From contig JAXLQL010000008.1 in assembly GCA_046331625.1 (NCBI GenBank), positions 186,001 through 250,000 of the forward strand: a stretch of DNA of 64,000 nucleotides, given 5' to 3'. The notes under the pieces are model-generated. The model was not told the DNA's origin and made no database searches. It saw only the letters and a list, made by a program, of their open reading frames with translations. Shown in pieces: positions 9,560-19,229 of the stretch. The position numbers and the translations under genes are program-made. Within the stretch, counting starts at the first letter, position 1; each line of letters opens with the position of its first letter. This DNA comes from JAXLQL01 sp046331625. Its GTDB lineage: Bacteria; Acidobacteriota; Terriglobia; Bryobacterales; Bryobacteraceae.

Positions 9560-10193
9560 CTATATTCCCAGGATGCCTTGCTGACTTCGGCGGCATGAAG
9601 GAAGCTCTCGCAACCGGAATCTTGCGTTCAGGAATTGCGGAACGCGTTGCCTGGGCGGCTTTGCTTTGGGTGCGAGCGTGGGTCGCGAGCCGGAGCGGGC
9701 GGCGTACCAAAGGTGGGAGAGCTCGCGGATGAGCGTGCGCGCGTGGGGGAGCTTGCCGGAGATTTTGTGGTGGCCGCCGATGGTTCTCGAATGGAGATTG
9801 TGGAGAAGCGCGCGGCGTGGGATGTTGCCGGTGTGGCCGGAGCGCGAGGGGCGGTCGCCCGAGGTGATGATGACAGCGCGGAGGTCTTTGACGGGGAGCC
9901 GGCAGTTGCGGAGGAGGTCAAAGACAGGTTGGCCGACGCCGGCGGCGTCAATTGCGAGGAGGCAGTTCTTCCAGAGGCTCTGGTGACCGGCGGCCTTCTC
10001 GATGTAGCCGGCAATGGTGGTGTATGGGATGCCGAGTGGGAGTTGCAAGAGCGCGGTGACGGAGAGGCGGTGTTCTTCGAGGAAGGCGAAGCTGACGGGG
10101 TCGCGTTCGTCACGGATAAGTGTGGGCGCTTTCGATCACGGCGAGCGACGTGTGGTCGCGGGGGGGCCCGAGGTCGACGCCGGCGTCGTCCAT
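9560..10193 (-). pseudogene. Terminase-like (RNase H-fold) protein fragment, copy B, frameshifted
   Basis: Reading from the ATG at 10193 gives MDDAGVDLGPPRDHTSLAVI, the usual opening of terminase-large-subunit-like nuclease-fold proteins. A frameshift near 10116-10136 moves the homology into the next frame, which continues with TLIRDERDPVSFAFLEEHRL, a central LLAIDAAGVGQPVFDLLR motif, LRAVIITSGDRPSR, IPRRALLHNLH and LIRELSHL. After about 9700 the tail is no longer recognisable. Copy A, immediately upstream, aligns colinearly with the second half of this copy. The family link to phage terminases is from motif pattern only. Confidence 0.55.
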
Positions 10194-10500
10194 GTGGACC
10201 TCGAGCTGGGCGAGTTCGCGGAGGAAGATGGACGCCAGCGGGATGCCTTCGACGATGCAGTAGGCCCGGTTGACCGTGGCGGCGTGGAGATTGTGGAGCA
10301 GGAGCTTGCGCGGTACGCGCTCGAAGGAGGCGTCGCGGGAGACGTACTCGCCAGAGGTGATCTGGACGCCGTAGAGGGTCCGGACGGGGAGACGGTTTCG
10401 CGGAACATGTCGTAGACGGCTTGCCCGACGCCGATGGCGTCAATGGCGAGTGTGGCGTTGTCGCGGAGGGCTCGGCGCAGACGGCGCGTGAGATAGCTAT
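10194..10500 (-). pseudogene. Terminase-like protein fragment, copy A, truncated and frameshifted
   Basis: Starts abruptly at the 3' end of the FG-GAP gene with SYLTRRLRRALRD, then LAIDAIGVGQAVYDMFR. After a single-base loss near 10394-10402 (minus-strand CGCGAAACC) the homology continues in another frame as NRLPVRTLYGVQITSGEYVS, VPRKLLLHNLH and FLRELAQL. It aligns position by position with copy B across the LAIDA-GVGQ motif, the L-V-ITSG motif, the PR-LLHNLH motif and the LREL motif. The N-terminal GVDLG half is missing, and the end runs straight into the start of copy B. Confidence 0.55.
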
Positions 10501-13500
10501 GGCCTAACCGTGAAACTGGTGACCCCGGATCCTCCCGCCGCGTTCGACCACGGTCCCCAACCCGCATCCGACCCGAACGCGCAGGTTGCCCCCGCCGGAC
10601 ACGCCCGAACAATTCCGCTGTAGTTCGTATTCGCCGTCACCGGGAGGGGCACTTGCACGAGAAGACCGGGAGTCACACCCCGCGCGCTCGCGTTCGGCTG
10701 GCCGGTCACCGCCACGAAGTATTCATAGAGCGTCGCGCCCGGGACGGGAGTCCACCCGAGAGTCACGTTGCCAGAAGGGATGGTGATCGGCATGCCGGGC
10801 GCTACGTGAGCCGGCTGCACCATCGTGGGCGATGCCGGGCTCGCGGCAATCACATTGAATCCCGCGGGCGAACCCACCACCTGCGATGGCGAGCCGGGGT
10901 TCGCCACCACCACAGCGTCATAGCGCGAGCCCTCGCCCCGGAACGCGGCGGCGTAGAAGTTGGCAGTAGTGTAGACATCGAGCGCCGGAGCGGCACGCGA
11001 GAAATCCTGCACGTAGAGCCGGTAGACGGTGTTCGAGCCGTTATCGCCCGGAATCCGGTTCCAGGAGAAGAACACCGGATTCGACAACACCACCGATCCG
11101 GGGACAGGATTGCCGAGTACCGGGCTCGCCGGATTTCCCGCTGCCGCGTTGACGCTGGCTGCGGAACTGTAGGGTCCGCAGCCATTGCCATTGCATCCGG
11201 CCACGATCGCCGCCAGCGGACCATCGGGGACCAGCATCGGCGGTTCGGGATTGGCGGTAGTGAGGGCTGTGGTCCTGCGGCTGGCAACGGTGAGTGCGCC
11301 GCCGTTGAACGCCGTCGGATGGATCGCATGAATGGTGTAGAAGTCGGCGTTGGCGACGCCGTTCCATGAGCAGTTGAGGCGATTGCCGGTGAGCGAGCAC
11401 GATGGAGCGGCGGGTGCTGCTGTGGGCACGGGCGGAAGCGTCACGGAGAAGTTGACGGTGGCCGACCACGGTCCGCATGCCGGCTGGCATGCCCGCACGC
11501 GCAAGGCGTAGTTCGTCGAGGCGTGCATCGAGTAGATGGTGTCAGTGGCCGGCGGATCTCCCGAGTTGGCGAGCGAGAGTTCGACGGCGCCGATGGCCTG
11601 GTCGCGCAGTTCTACTTGGTAGCTGCTGACGTTGGCGACCGAGGTCCAGGAGAAGGTCTGCGTGGATGAGGTGAAGTTCTGGCCTCCCGCCGGCGAGGTG
11701 ATGGAGGGAGCTGAGGCCGGCGCCGTTTGCGCGACGGTGAACGTCACAGTAGCAAACGCTCCACAGGTGGACGCGTCGAACGTGGTCGCAGAGCATCCGC
11801 GGACGGCGAAGATGTAAGTTCCGTCGGGGAGGGTGATGAGGGTCGAAGTCGCGGATTGGCCGAGGAGGTTGCCCTCGAAGACCGTGTTGCCGCTGCGGGT
11901 GATGCTGAGGTTGTATCCGGCGGCGAAGGGGAGGGAGGTCCACTGGAAACCGATGCCGCTCACGTTGAGACTCTGGCCAGGCAGCGGCACCGCGATCGAA
12001 GGCGCGGCCGGAAGGTTATCGAATACATAGGCTGCTCCGCTAGCCGGCGCAGAATTGTCGGCCCCGTCTCCATCCACCCTTCGGGTGTTGCTGGACTCGG
12101 CGTCGGCCCCTACAATCACCTTGTCGCCCGATGCTGCAACCGCAACGCCGAAATGGTCGAAACGGTCCGCATTGGAAGCGTTCAGAGATGTTCGCTGCGC
12201 CCATACACCACCGCTGCGAACAAATACATATGCTGCTCCGCTTTCCTTCGAGGCGCTCTTGGCGCCGCTCGCTCCAACGACTACCGTGTCACCCGAAACG
12301 GCAACCGATTGACCGAACCTGGCATAGGAATCAGCGTCCGATGCTTTCAGATACGCCTGTTGCGTCCAAACACCACCGCTCCGGACAAATACGTACGCGG
12401 CTCCGCTGACTTGCGCAGCGTTGTTGGCCCCATCCCCATTCACAGTTCGTGCGCTGCTGTCCTCATCCGAGGCTCCCACTACTACCGTGTCGCCAGATAC
12501 TGCGACCGAATCGCCGAAAGTGTCACCAGCATCCGCATTGGAAGACTTTAGATAGGCCTGCTGGCTCCACGACCCGCCATTGCGAACAAATACGTAGGCA
12601 GCCCCGCTAGCCAAGGCAGCATCGTTTGTCCCATCCCCGTTCACAGTTCGTGCGTTACTGCCCTCGAGGCGCGCTCCTACCACCGCCGTGTCACCCGATA
12701 CCGCAACCGAGGTACCGAACCAATCGAGTGGACCCGCGTTGGAAGCCTTCAGATACCCCTCCTGGGTCCAAACACTGCCGCTACGAACGAAAACGTAGGC
12801 GGCTCCGCTGAGAGGCGCGGCGGGCACGCCTTGCAGAAGAGCTCCCACCACTACCACGTCGGCCGACGCCGCGACAGACGCACCGAACTTGTCTCCCGCT
12901 TCAGCATTGGAAGCCTTCAGATATGCCTGCTGGGTCCAGACTCCACCACTGCGAACGAACACATAGGCGGCTCCGCTATCCGGTGCGGCATTGTTTGCGC
13001 TGGCCCCGTTCACCGTTCTCGCGTTGCTATCTTCAGAGGGAGCTCCGACGACCGCAGTGTCACCGGATACTGCGACTGAAGACCCGAAATCGTCGAACAT
13101 GTCAGCGTTGGCAGCCTTCAGATAGGCCTGCTGCGTCCAGGCGTTGCCGGTGCGAACAAATACGTAAGCGGCTCCCGTCCTAGTCGAGCCGTTGAGTGCT
13201 TGATCTCCATTCACCGTTTGCGCATAGCTGGCTTCACCTGGTGCACCCACCACCACTGTGTCGCCCGCTATGGCCACCGAAGATCCGAAAAAGTCCACGG
13301 CGTCGGCATTGGAAGCCTTCAAATACGCCTGCTGCGCGATCGGATCCACGGTAATCGGATACCGCGCACCTCGATCATCCACCCGCACCAGGATCTCTCC
13401 GCCATTCCCACGCATCCGAGCCGGCACCGGCCGACCCTCCGAATCCCACGCTTTCAACCCGGAGTATCTCATTCGAACCACACCTGACCCGTCGAAGAAC

Positions 13501-13997
13501 TCGAGACCCTCGCCCTCGCCTCGCGCCTGCAACGAACCGCACACCCGAAGCCGAATCTCCAGCGGCTTTACCAGAGTGAATCCGTGCTCCAAGCCGCGGG
13601 TGTCGTTGACAAACCACTCGTCCACACCATCGCCCCAGTGGTAAGTCAGGCGATTGACGTCCTTGGAGAGGCGCGCGCGCAGACCGGCTGCGGTGACCCT
13701 TTCGAGACCCCAGGTCCAGCCGCCTGCGTCGGGCTCCACCACGAATCCCCGTTCATCGAAGCGGCTCATCCAGCGCTGATGGAAACTTCGGGCATGGAAC
13801 CCCGCGGCGTCCGGGAAGAAGGCGTGGCGATGGCGCTCATACTCGGCGCGGATCTGCTTCCAATCGACAAGATCGAGACCCGGCGGCAATACCGTGCGGG
13901 CTCCGCCGGAACCCGCACCCATCCGCGCCATGAGACACGGCGTCGGCGAAAGGAATCCAATGAGCCACAGAGCCGGGATGAGCAGCGAGGGCCGCAC
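10497..13997 (-). CDS. Secreted FG-GAP beta-propeller protein with fibronectin-like C-terminal domains
   Basis: A 1166-residue exported protein. A signal peptide (PSLLIPALWLIGFLSPTPCLMA) is followed by an unassigned ~200-residue N-terminal domain, then seven FG-GAP/integrin-alpha-like repeats of about 65 residues. Each has the form AYLKASNAD...FGSSVAVSGDTVVVGA...SGAAYVFVRSGGVW (GSSVAIAG, GSSVAVSG, GASVAASA, GTSVAVSG, GDSVAVSG, GQSVAVSG, GVAVAASG). Seven repeats would close a seven-bladed propeller. The C-terminal 500 residues are several FN3/Ig-like domains (PAAPSIAVPLPGQ, APSITSPAGGQNF, ASPTMVQPAHVAPG). A role in surface attachment or matrix is inferred. The GTG at 13997 lies 7 nt after a TATAGT hexamer with no separate leader. 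Confidence 0.88.
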   Translation of the reverse strand: MRPSLLIPALWLIGFLSPTPCLMARMGAGSGGARTVLPPGLDLVDWKQIRAEYERHRHAFFPDAAGFHARSFHQRWMSRFDERGFVVEPDAGGWTWGLERVTAAGLRARLSKDVNRLTYHWGDGVDEWFVNDTRGLEHGFTLVKPLEIRLRVCGSLQARGEGEGLEFFDGSGVVRMRYSGLKAWDSEGRPVPARMRGNGGEILVRVDDRGARYPITVDPIAQQAYLKASNADAVDFFGSSVAIAGDTVVVGAPGEASYAQTVNGDQALNGSTRTGAAYVFVRTGNAWTQQAYLKAANADMFDDFGSSVAVSGDTAVVGAPSEDSNARTVNGASANNAAPDSGAAYVFVRSGGVWTQQAYLKASNAEAGDKFGASVAASADVVVVGALLQGVPAAPLSGAAYVFVRSGSVWTQEGYLKASNAGPLDWFGTSVAVSGDTAVVGARLEGSNARTVNGDGTNDAALASGAAYVFVRNGGSWSQQAYLKSSNADAGDTFGDSVAVSGDTVVVGASDEDSSARTVNGDGANNAAQVSGAAYVFVRSGGVWTQQAYLKASDADSYARFGQSVAVSGDTVVVGASGAKSASKESGAAYVFVRSGGVWAQRTSLNASNADRFDHFGVAVAASGDKVIVGADAESSNTRRVDGDGADNSAPASGAAYVFDNLPAAPSIAVPLPGQSLNVSGIGFQWTSLPFAAGYNLSITRSGNTVFEGNLLGQSATSTLITLPDGTYIFAVRGCSATTFDASTCGAFATVTFTVAQTAPASAPSITSPAGGQNFTSSTQTFSWTSVANVSSYQVELRDQAIGAVELSLANSGDPPATDTIYSMHASTNYALRVRACQPACGPWSATVNFSVTLPPVPTAAPAAPSCSLTGNRLNCSWNGVANADFYTIHAIHPTAFNGGALTVASRRTTALTTANPEPPMLVPDGPLAAIVAGCNGNGCGPYSSAASVNAAAGNPASPVLGNPVPGSVVLSNPVFFSWNRIPGDNGSNTVYRLYVQDFSRAAPALDVYTTANFYAAAFRGEGSRYDAVVVANPGSPSQVVGSPAGFNVIAASPASPTMVQPAHVAPGMPITIPSGNVTLGWTPVPGATLYEYFVAVTGQPNASARGVTPGLLVQVPLPVTANTNYSGIVRACPAGATCAFGSDAGWGPWSNAAGGSGVTSFTVRP
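12000..13335 (-). repeat. Seven tandem FG-GAP coding repeats (~195 nt each)
   Basis: The DNA repeats a block of about 190-200 nt with strongly conserved segments (the plus strand shows repeated GAAGCCTTCAGATA-type and ACAAATACGTA-type stretches). The repeats encode the seven propeller units of the FG-GAP protein. The third and sixth units are shorter because they lack the ARTVNGDG insert seen in most of the others. Confidence 0.75.
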
Positions 13998-14004
13998 GCC
14001 TCAT

Positions 14005-14010
14005 ACTATA
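14005..14010 (-). promoter_or_regulatory. -10 hexamer TATAGT 7 nt before a GTG start
   Basis: TATAGT on the minus strand ends 7 nt before the GTG at 13997 of the FG-GAP gene. The interval would contain the transcription start, so the message would be essentially leaderless. Confidence 0.45.
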
Positions 14011-14034
14011 CAGCGGAGAGATCGGCCTGGGGAG

Positions 14035-17000
14035 CTAGAAGACGTACTTCAACCCGAACTGCATTTCGCGATTATTGATGATCGTGCCCGAGATCCGCCC
14101 GAAGTCCGCCGCCCCCAAGCTCCGCGACGGCGCCGAAAACTGCGGCGTGTTGAGGAAGTTGAATGCCTCGTATCGGAACTGCACCTTCCGCCCCTCCTTC
14201 ACCCGGAACTCCTTGAACAACGCGAAATCCCAGGTCTTGTGCGCCGGCGAATCGAACAGCGACACGCCCGCGTTGCCGTAACCGCGGCCGCCGGAGAACG
14301 TCCCCTCGCCCGCGCAGCCATCGCACTTCGACCGCACGAACGCCGCAGTGTTGAACCACCGGTCAATCGTGCGGCCGGGCATCGCGCGATCCACCGTCTG
14401 CCCTGCAACCACATTTGGGCGCGGATTCGATTGGGGTCCGGTGTTGTGCGAATCGCCGGTCTGCGCGATCGACACCGGTAGCCCCGAGCTGAGCTGCACG
14501 ATCCCGTTCACCGCCCATCCGCCCAACACGAATCCCTTCGCGCCTTTGGCCTGCCGCAGCCACGGGATCTCCCAGATCTGCGAAAACACGAAGCGGAAAC
14601 GTTGATCGATCTGCGAGCGGCCGTAGTCGGCGCGGCGGTCGCGCGGGTCCTGCGTGTAGTTGGTCCCGAACGGACCGCTTTCATTCACGCTGTATCCGAT
14701 CGAGAGCGCCTTCTGGAAATTGAACGAGCCGTTGAAGGTGAGCCCATGCGAATAGCGCTTCTCGACGCGCGCCTGGACTGCGTGGTAGTTCGAGTTGCTC
14801 CACGACTCCAACCGCCGCACGGTACCGAGCGCGAGCGGCGCGTTGGGAGTCCGCGAGTCCGTGTAGAACTGCACGGGCCGGCGATTCTGCACGGCGCCCA
14901 AACCCGGATCGGGATTGTTCGCGTTCTGCACCGGCATATCGATGTGCGATCCCGCGCTGCCGACATAGGCGAGGCCGGTCACGAAGTTCTGGCCGAAGCT
15001 GCGTTCGAGCTCCGTGGTCCACTGCCAGATCTTGTTGTTGAGGTATTTCGAGCGGTTCTGGTTACCCGCCTGGAGCCAGCCGAGCATCACGAGCGCCGCC
15101 GGACCCGCGCCCACCGGAGACCCCGCGAACGGATTCTGAATGGTCGCAGTCGGCCGCGTGGTGCTGTTCGAGAACACCGTTGATCCCGAAAGCGGCGGGT
15201 TCAAGCCGAGGATGTTGAAGTTGTTGCTCTGCTGCGGCGAGAAGAACAAGCCCGAGCCCATGCGGAGCACGGTGCGGTCGCCGAAGCGATAGACGAGGCC
15301 GAGCCGCGGCATGATCTGCTTCCAGTTGACGTCATAGAGCTTCTGCACCACGAACGGGTCGGGCACCAGCACCGGGAACTGCTTGCCGGGCTCGAAGTAG
15401 AGATTGCGGATGCGGCCGCCGGCATCGGTGACCGCGCCGTACCAATCCCACCGCAATCCGTAGTTGATGGTCAGGCGCGGCGTGGCCTTCCAATCGTCGA
15501 GCGCGTAGGCGCCGAATTTCTGCTGGTGCATGTCATTGGTCGGCACGCCCTCGGCCGAGTTCGCGTTGAGCGGAATGCCGAGCATGAACGCGGCGAACGC
15601 ATCGGGCACGCCCGTGATGTCGCCGGAAAACGTGATCTGTCCGCGTGGCAGATTCGAGGCTTCATTCACGACGGGCGAGTTGCGCCATTGCCCGCCGAGC
15701 TTGAAATTGTGGCGTCCGCGATTGAGCGAAATCGAATCGGCCACCTCGGCGGTCTCGTTCACGTTGAAGGTCACGTTGCCCGAGCCCGTCCCCGCGAAGT
15801 TGGTGATGCTGATGTTGGGGAGGCCTTCTTCGCGCGGCTGAAGCGTGCGGTTGTTGTCGCCGGTGACGCGGAAGTCGAGACCGAGTTCGCGGTGCGAGAA
15901 GTCGGTGTTGGTCTGAATCGCAAGTTGATTGGCGCGGATGCGGTTGTAGCCGACGCGGAGTTCATTGAGCACGCGCGGGCTGAGGATCCACGAATGCCCC
16001 ACGCCGAGATTCTGCGCGCGGAAGCGCGTGGTGAACTCGGTGGTGCGCTGGAGTGGCGAGTTCAGCCAGCGCGATTGCACGATCACATATCGCGCGAAGA
16101 TGCGGTGATTGTCGTTGAAGCGGTGATCGAAGCGGCCGAGTTCCTGATCGGAGTTGAGGATCTGGTCATTGGTGCCGGCGCGGTTCAGCGTCGAGGCCGC
16201 CGCACGCGCCTGATCGTCGAAATTTGCGGGCGGGATGAAACCGCCTTCCGGGAACGGACTCGTCTTCTTGAAGTTGAGCACATTGAGCGAAACGGGATTG
16301 AGCAGATTGCGCGGGATGATGTTTCCGGGGAACGGAGCAGTGTCGCCAGGGAGACGGATGGAGCGCTGCGCGGCCGGATTGGTGTCGCGCGGATACCAGC
16401 GGTTGCCGGGGATGAGGAGTTCGGAGAAGTCGCCATTGCGCATCGCCGCCGTCGGCACCGCTTGCCTTCCAGGTGACGCGCGCACTTCGCGGCGGCCTTC
16501 GTAGTTGACCAGCCAGAAGGTGCGGTCCCGTTTGAGCGGTCCGGAGAGAACGCCGCCGAACTGATTGCGGCGCAGTTTGTTCTTCGCCGAACCGGGTGGG
16601 AGAAAGAAGCCGCGGGCATCCAGCGTGTCGTTGCGGAGAAACTCGAACAGCGCGCCGTGGACGCTATTGGTGCCCGAGCGGATTGCGACGTTCGCTTGCG
16701 CGCCGGAGTTCATCCCGAACTCGGCCGAGTAGACAGCGGACTGGATCTTGAACTCCTCCACGGCTTCGATCGAGGGGACAAACAACATCGCGGATTTGAA
16801 ACCGTCGACCGCGGCCACGCCATCGAGCGTGATGTTCTGGTTGGTGTCGCGTTGGCCGTTGGCGGAGAGGCCGACGATCTGTCCGGGCATGGCGCGAGTT
16901 CCGATGGTCTGGCCGCCATCCACGCCCATGCGCGACGATCCGTAGACCACGCCGGGCATGAGCGTTGCGGCTTGGGCGAAGTTGCGGCCGTTGAGCGGGA

Positions 17001-17415
17001 GCTCGACGATGCGGCGGTGTTCGATCACCGAGCCGAGCGTGGCGTCTTCGGTCTTGAGCAGCGGGATCGAGGAGGTGACTTCGATCTTCTCGGCTTGCGC
17101 GCCGAGCTGGAGCTGGAAGTCGAGACGGGCCTTTTGCTGGAGTTCGAGCACGATTCCGCGCCGGACCTCGGTCTTGAATCCCGCGGCGGTGCAGGTGACT
17201 TCGTAGCCGCCGGAGTCGAGCAGGGGGAAGATGTAGTTGCCGGTTTCGTTGGATGTGGTGGAGCGCGTGTCTCCGGTTTCCACGCGCCGGGCGGTGATGG
17301 TGGCGTTGGGGACCACGGCTCCGGTCGCATCGGTGACGAGTCCGAGGATCTGGGTGGAGACGGTTTGGGCCGGCAAGACGGCGGCTAAGACCAGAAGCAA
17401 ATTGGCGAGTCGCAC
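14035..17415 (-). CDS. TonB-dependent receptor, Oar-like
   Basis: About 1126 residues, with the same architecture as the other two receptors in the window. The signal peptide is LANLLLVLAAVLPAQ, followed by a CarboxypepD_reg domain (TQILGLVTDATGAVVPNATI ... GNYIFPLLDSGGYEVTCTAAGF). The plug includes IVELPLNGRNFAQAATLMPG and GTNSVHGALFEFLRND, and the long barrel ends in REMQFGLKYVF. The frame is open to a GTG at 17433, but I choose the GTG at 17415: it begins a cleaner signal peptide and lies 7 nt after TATACT, whereas the GTG at 17433 overlaps that hexamer. Ligand unknown; no SusD partner. Confidence 0.92.
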   Translation of the reverse strand: MRLANLLLVLAAVLPAQTVSTQILGLVTDATGAVVPNATITARRVETGDTRSTTSNETGNYIFPLLDSGGYEVTCTAAGFKTEVRRGIVLELQQKARLDFQLQLGAQAEKIEVTSSIPLLKTEDATLGSVIEHRRIVELPLNGRNFAQAATLMPGVVYGSSRMGVDGGQTIGTRAMPGQIVGLSANGQRDTNQNITLDGVAAVDGFKSAMLFVPSIEAVEEFKIQSAVYSAEFGMNSGAQANVAIRSGTNSVHGALFEFLRNDTLDARGFFLPPGSAKNKLRRNQFGGVLSGPLKRDRTFWLVNYEGRREVRASPGRQAVPTAAMRNGDFSELLIPGNRWYPRDTNPAAQRSIRLPGDTAPFPGNIIPRNLLNPVSLNVLNFKKTSPFPEGGFIPPANFDDQARAAASTLNRAGTNDQILNSDQELGRFDHRFNDNHRIFARYVIVQSRWLNSPLQRTTEFTTRFRAQNLGVGHSWILSPRVLNELRVGYNRIRANQLAIQTNTDFSHRELGLDFRVTGDNNRTLQPREEGLPNISITNFAGTGSGNVTFNVNETAEVADSISLNRGRHNFKLGGQWRNSPVVNEASNLPRGQITFSGDITGVPDAFAAFMLGIPLNANSAEGVPTNDMHQQKFGAYALDDWKATPRLTINYGLRWDWYGAVTDAGGRIRNLYFEPGKQFPVLVPDPFVVQKLYDVNWKQIMPRLGLVYRFGDRTVLRMGSGLFFSPQQSNNFNILGLNPPLSGSTVFSNSTTRPTATIQNPFAGSPVGAGPAALVMLGWLQAGNQNRSKYLNNKIWQWTTELERSFGQNFVTGLAYVGSAGSHIDMPVQNANNPDPGLGAVQNRRPVQFYTDSRTPNAPLALGTVRRLESWSNSNYHAVQARVEKRYSHGLTFNGSFNFQKALSIGYSVNESGPFGTNYTQDPRDRRADYGRSQIDQRFRFVFSQIWEIPWLRQAKGAKGFVLGGWAVNGIVQLSSGLPVSIAQTGDSHNTGPQSNPRPNVVAGQTVDRAMPGRTIDRWFNTAAFVRSKCDGCAGEGTFSGGRGYGNAGVSLFDSPAHKTWDFALFKEFRVKEGRKVQFRYEAFNFLNTPQFSAPSRSLGAADFGRISGTIINNREMQFGLKYVF

Positions 17416-17422
17416 GGAGGAC

Positions 17423-17428
17423 AGTATA
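17423..17428 (-). promoter_or_regulatory. -10 hexamer TATACT 7 nt before a GTG start
   Basis: TATACT (minus strand) ends 7 nt before the GTG at 17415 of the second TonB receptor, with no ribosome-binding site in between. It belongs to the recurrent leaderless pattern. Confidence 0.45.
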
Positions 17429-17503
17429 TACACTTCCGCGCCCGGCCGAATGGCCGGTCAGCCAGTCTCGGTGCGGTGCCGCATCGCGAATGGTGGACGG
17501 GCT

Positions 17504-17821
17504 TCACGGCGCAGTTTTCAACACTAACTTCTGGCCATTCGCTCCCGCCGTCACAGGAAGATAGACGCGCTGCTTTCGCCCATTCACCGGCGCTATCGTC
17601 CTCGCCACCAGCCCCGTCTCAGAAGAACTCGTCAAATACCTGTCAACCAGTTCCGTGTTCCAGTTGTACGAAGAAGAACTGCCTCGTTGAGTCACATCCA
17701 TCCGGAAGAACTTCCTCGGAACAAGAGCAGACGCCTGAACGTGGGCCTCATCGGTTCCTAGCGCATTCCACTTGTATCGCCAGCGGACGCTTCCACGGCC
17801 GCCGCCCCGGAAGTGTGCCCT
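17504..17821 (-). pseudogene. C-terminal remnant of an unidentified protein
   Basis: An open frame with no good start that reads like a natural protein end (SVRWRYKWNALGTDEAHVQ ... VPRKFFRMDV ... YNWNTELVDRYLTSSSETGL ... RVYLPVTAGANGQKLVLK). It is open only to a stop at 17822-17824. A possible continuation in another frame (17758-17991, containing GFGFYSGGSVYCSGTL) suggests frame disruption. I do not recognise the family. Confidence 0.3.
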
Positions 17822-18446
17822 TCACGAAGAGGTCGCCAATCGCGCAGCGGGCTGGAGTTACACACCTTCGCACCTGCCTGGGGCGCGCAGCGAGCAGCGG
17901 TCCGTATCAGGGTGCCTGAGCAGTACACGCTGCCACCAGAATAGAACCCAAAACCATGGGCCTCATGACTCTTCTCCATGGAGTCCGGCAATTATACTCC
18001 GAATCCTCTCGGAGTCTGAGTTCCCCCGTGCGAATGTTCCCCCGTGCGAATCAGGCGAGTTCGTGTATTGGAAATTTCTTTACTTCCTTGTTTTCAATCG
18101 ATCACGGGTTTCGATTTTGCTGGCGCGAACGTACCTCGCGCTAGCGTAGTGGTCGAGGAGCCGGGTACTGACCGCACAGGTGTCGAGTCAGAGCATTGCG
18201 CCACGCGCACGCTCGGAAAGGATAAATCTGCAGTTCCGCGATGACTGGAATGAGCCGGGGCGAAAATCACCGGCCCCAGGAGGGAGCCGCGAAATTTGCA
18301 AAATTGCACCAACGAACCTAATCCCAGAAACGGACACTTCACCTGCGAGGCTCCGGATCCAGCACTCGGAGAGCCGCGAAAACTTACCGATTTGACGAAC
18401 GAACCTAACTCGGGCGAAACTCCCCGTAACGGATTCGCCCTCCAGC
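17822..18446. other. Gene-poor stretch with short duplicated segments
   Basis: No convincing gene. Two short direct duplications are visible: CCCCGTGCGAATGTT-like units at about 18026-18050, and AACGAACCTAA at 18311-18321 and again at 18398-18408 (87 nt apart). In one plus-strand frame both of the latter read TNEPN, which suggests decayed copies of a repeated coding module. Confidence 0.4.
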
Positions 18447-18464
18447 GCGGGACTTCAGCCCCGC
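18447..18464 (+). repeat. REP-like palindrome, copy 1
   Basis: GCGGGACTTCAGCCCCGC, a near-perfect palindrome of the family found six times in this window, lying 24 nt before the small hypothetical gene that starts at 18489. Confidence 0.7.
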
Positions 18465-18488
18465 CATCAACTCAGAAAGGAACCATCC

Positions 18489-18815
18489 ATGTCCACCTGG
18501 ACCATAGACGACATGCCCGAATCCCAGCGCCCCAAGCGCAACATATTCCGCAAAGATTCGGCGCCGCGAGCGCAGCAAGCGCCAACGACATCATCGGCGC
18601 AGCCACATACATCCGAGGTCCACCCGCCGGCGCCGGCGAGCACCGCTCCCGAACCCAATCTCAACGACTACATCCACAAATCCACCTTCAACCGTTTCCG
18701 CCTCTTCATCATGGATGCGCTCGCGGGCTTCCCCGCCGCCCGAGCCGCTGTCCTCGAAGCCGTCAGCCGCGCTCTCGAAGAACCGCCTCCCTATCCGGAA
18801 GGAGCACTCGGATGA
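18489..18815 (+). CDS. Small hypothetical protein
   Basis: A 108-residue ORF preceded by AAAGGAA at good distance from the ATG. The N-terminal half is basic and Pro/Ala/Ser-rich (SQRPKRNIFRKDSAPRAQQ, HPPAPASTAPEPN) and probably disordered. The C-terminal half is a likely helical segment (NDYIHKSTFNRFRLFIMDAL, ARAAVLEAVSRALEE). I do not recognise the family. It lies between two REP-like palindromes in opposite orientation, in an otherwise gene-poor island. Its last codons overlap a 19-codon ORF through an ATGA, which is too short to call. Confidence 0.55.
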   Translation: MSTWTIDDMPESQRPKRNIFRKDSAPRAQQAPTTSSAQPHTSEVHPPAPASTAPEPNLNDYIHKSTFNRFRLFIMDALAGFPAARAAVLEAVSRALEEPPPYPEGALG

Positions 18816-19229
18816 ACCGTTCCACCACCGCCCGCGGATCAATCCACCAACCGGTCAGACTAACTCACTGACTCGAAGCGCCGTGCAGGCTCGCGCGTCG
18901 CACCGATCTTTCACAACTGAATATTTCACACCGCGGGAGAAGCAACCCGTGTCGGCTCACGGCGCCGGAACGTCACCGTCACCGTGGTCCACCCCGGGAT
19001 ACAACGATGCCCCCACGGGGCCCGCCACCGGTACGCCCGTATCGGCGTCAGCAGGGGGATTCAAGATGAAGTCGCCGGTCCGGGCGCCTCCGGTGGGGAG
19101 AGATGGGTCTGTGCATACGCTGGCGCGCGTGGATACGAAGGGCGGGCAGATCTGGTCCCGATGTCAGGCTGATTCATCTCCGGGGTCGAGTAGCACCTGC
19201 GCTCCATCGAGCATACCCTGGCACTTTGG
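18816..19229. other. Intergenic stretch, nothing recognised
   Basis: No ORF with a convincing start, ribosome-binding site or recognisable motif on either strand. The six-frame readings are low-complexity. Confidence 0.4.

Noticed and set aside
9635..10415. Plus-strand ORFs opposite the terminase-like remnants
   Set aside because: They are Gly/Ala/Asp/Arg-rich shadows. The minus strand carries the aligned conserved motifs.
12000..13335. CRISPR array from regularly spaced repeats
   Set aside because: The repeats are coding, about 195 nt long with in-frame FG-GAP motifs, and there are no cas genes.
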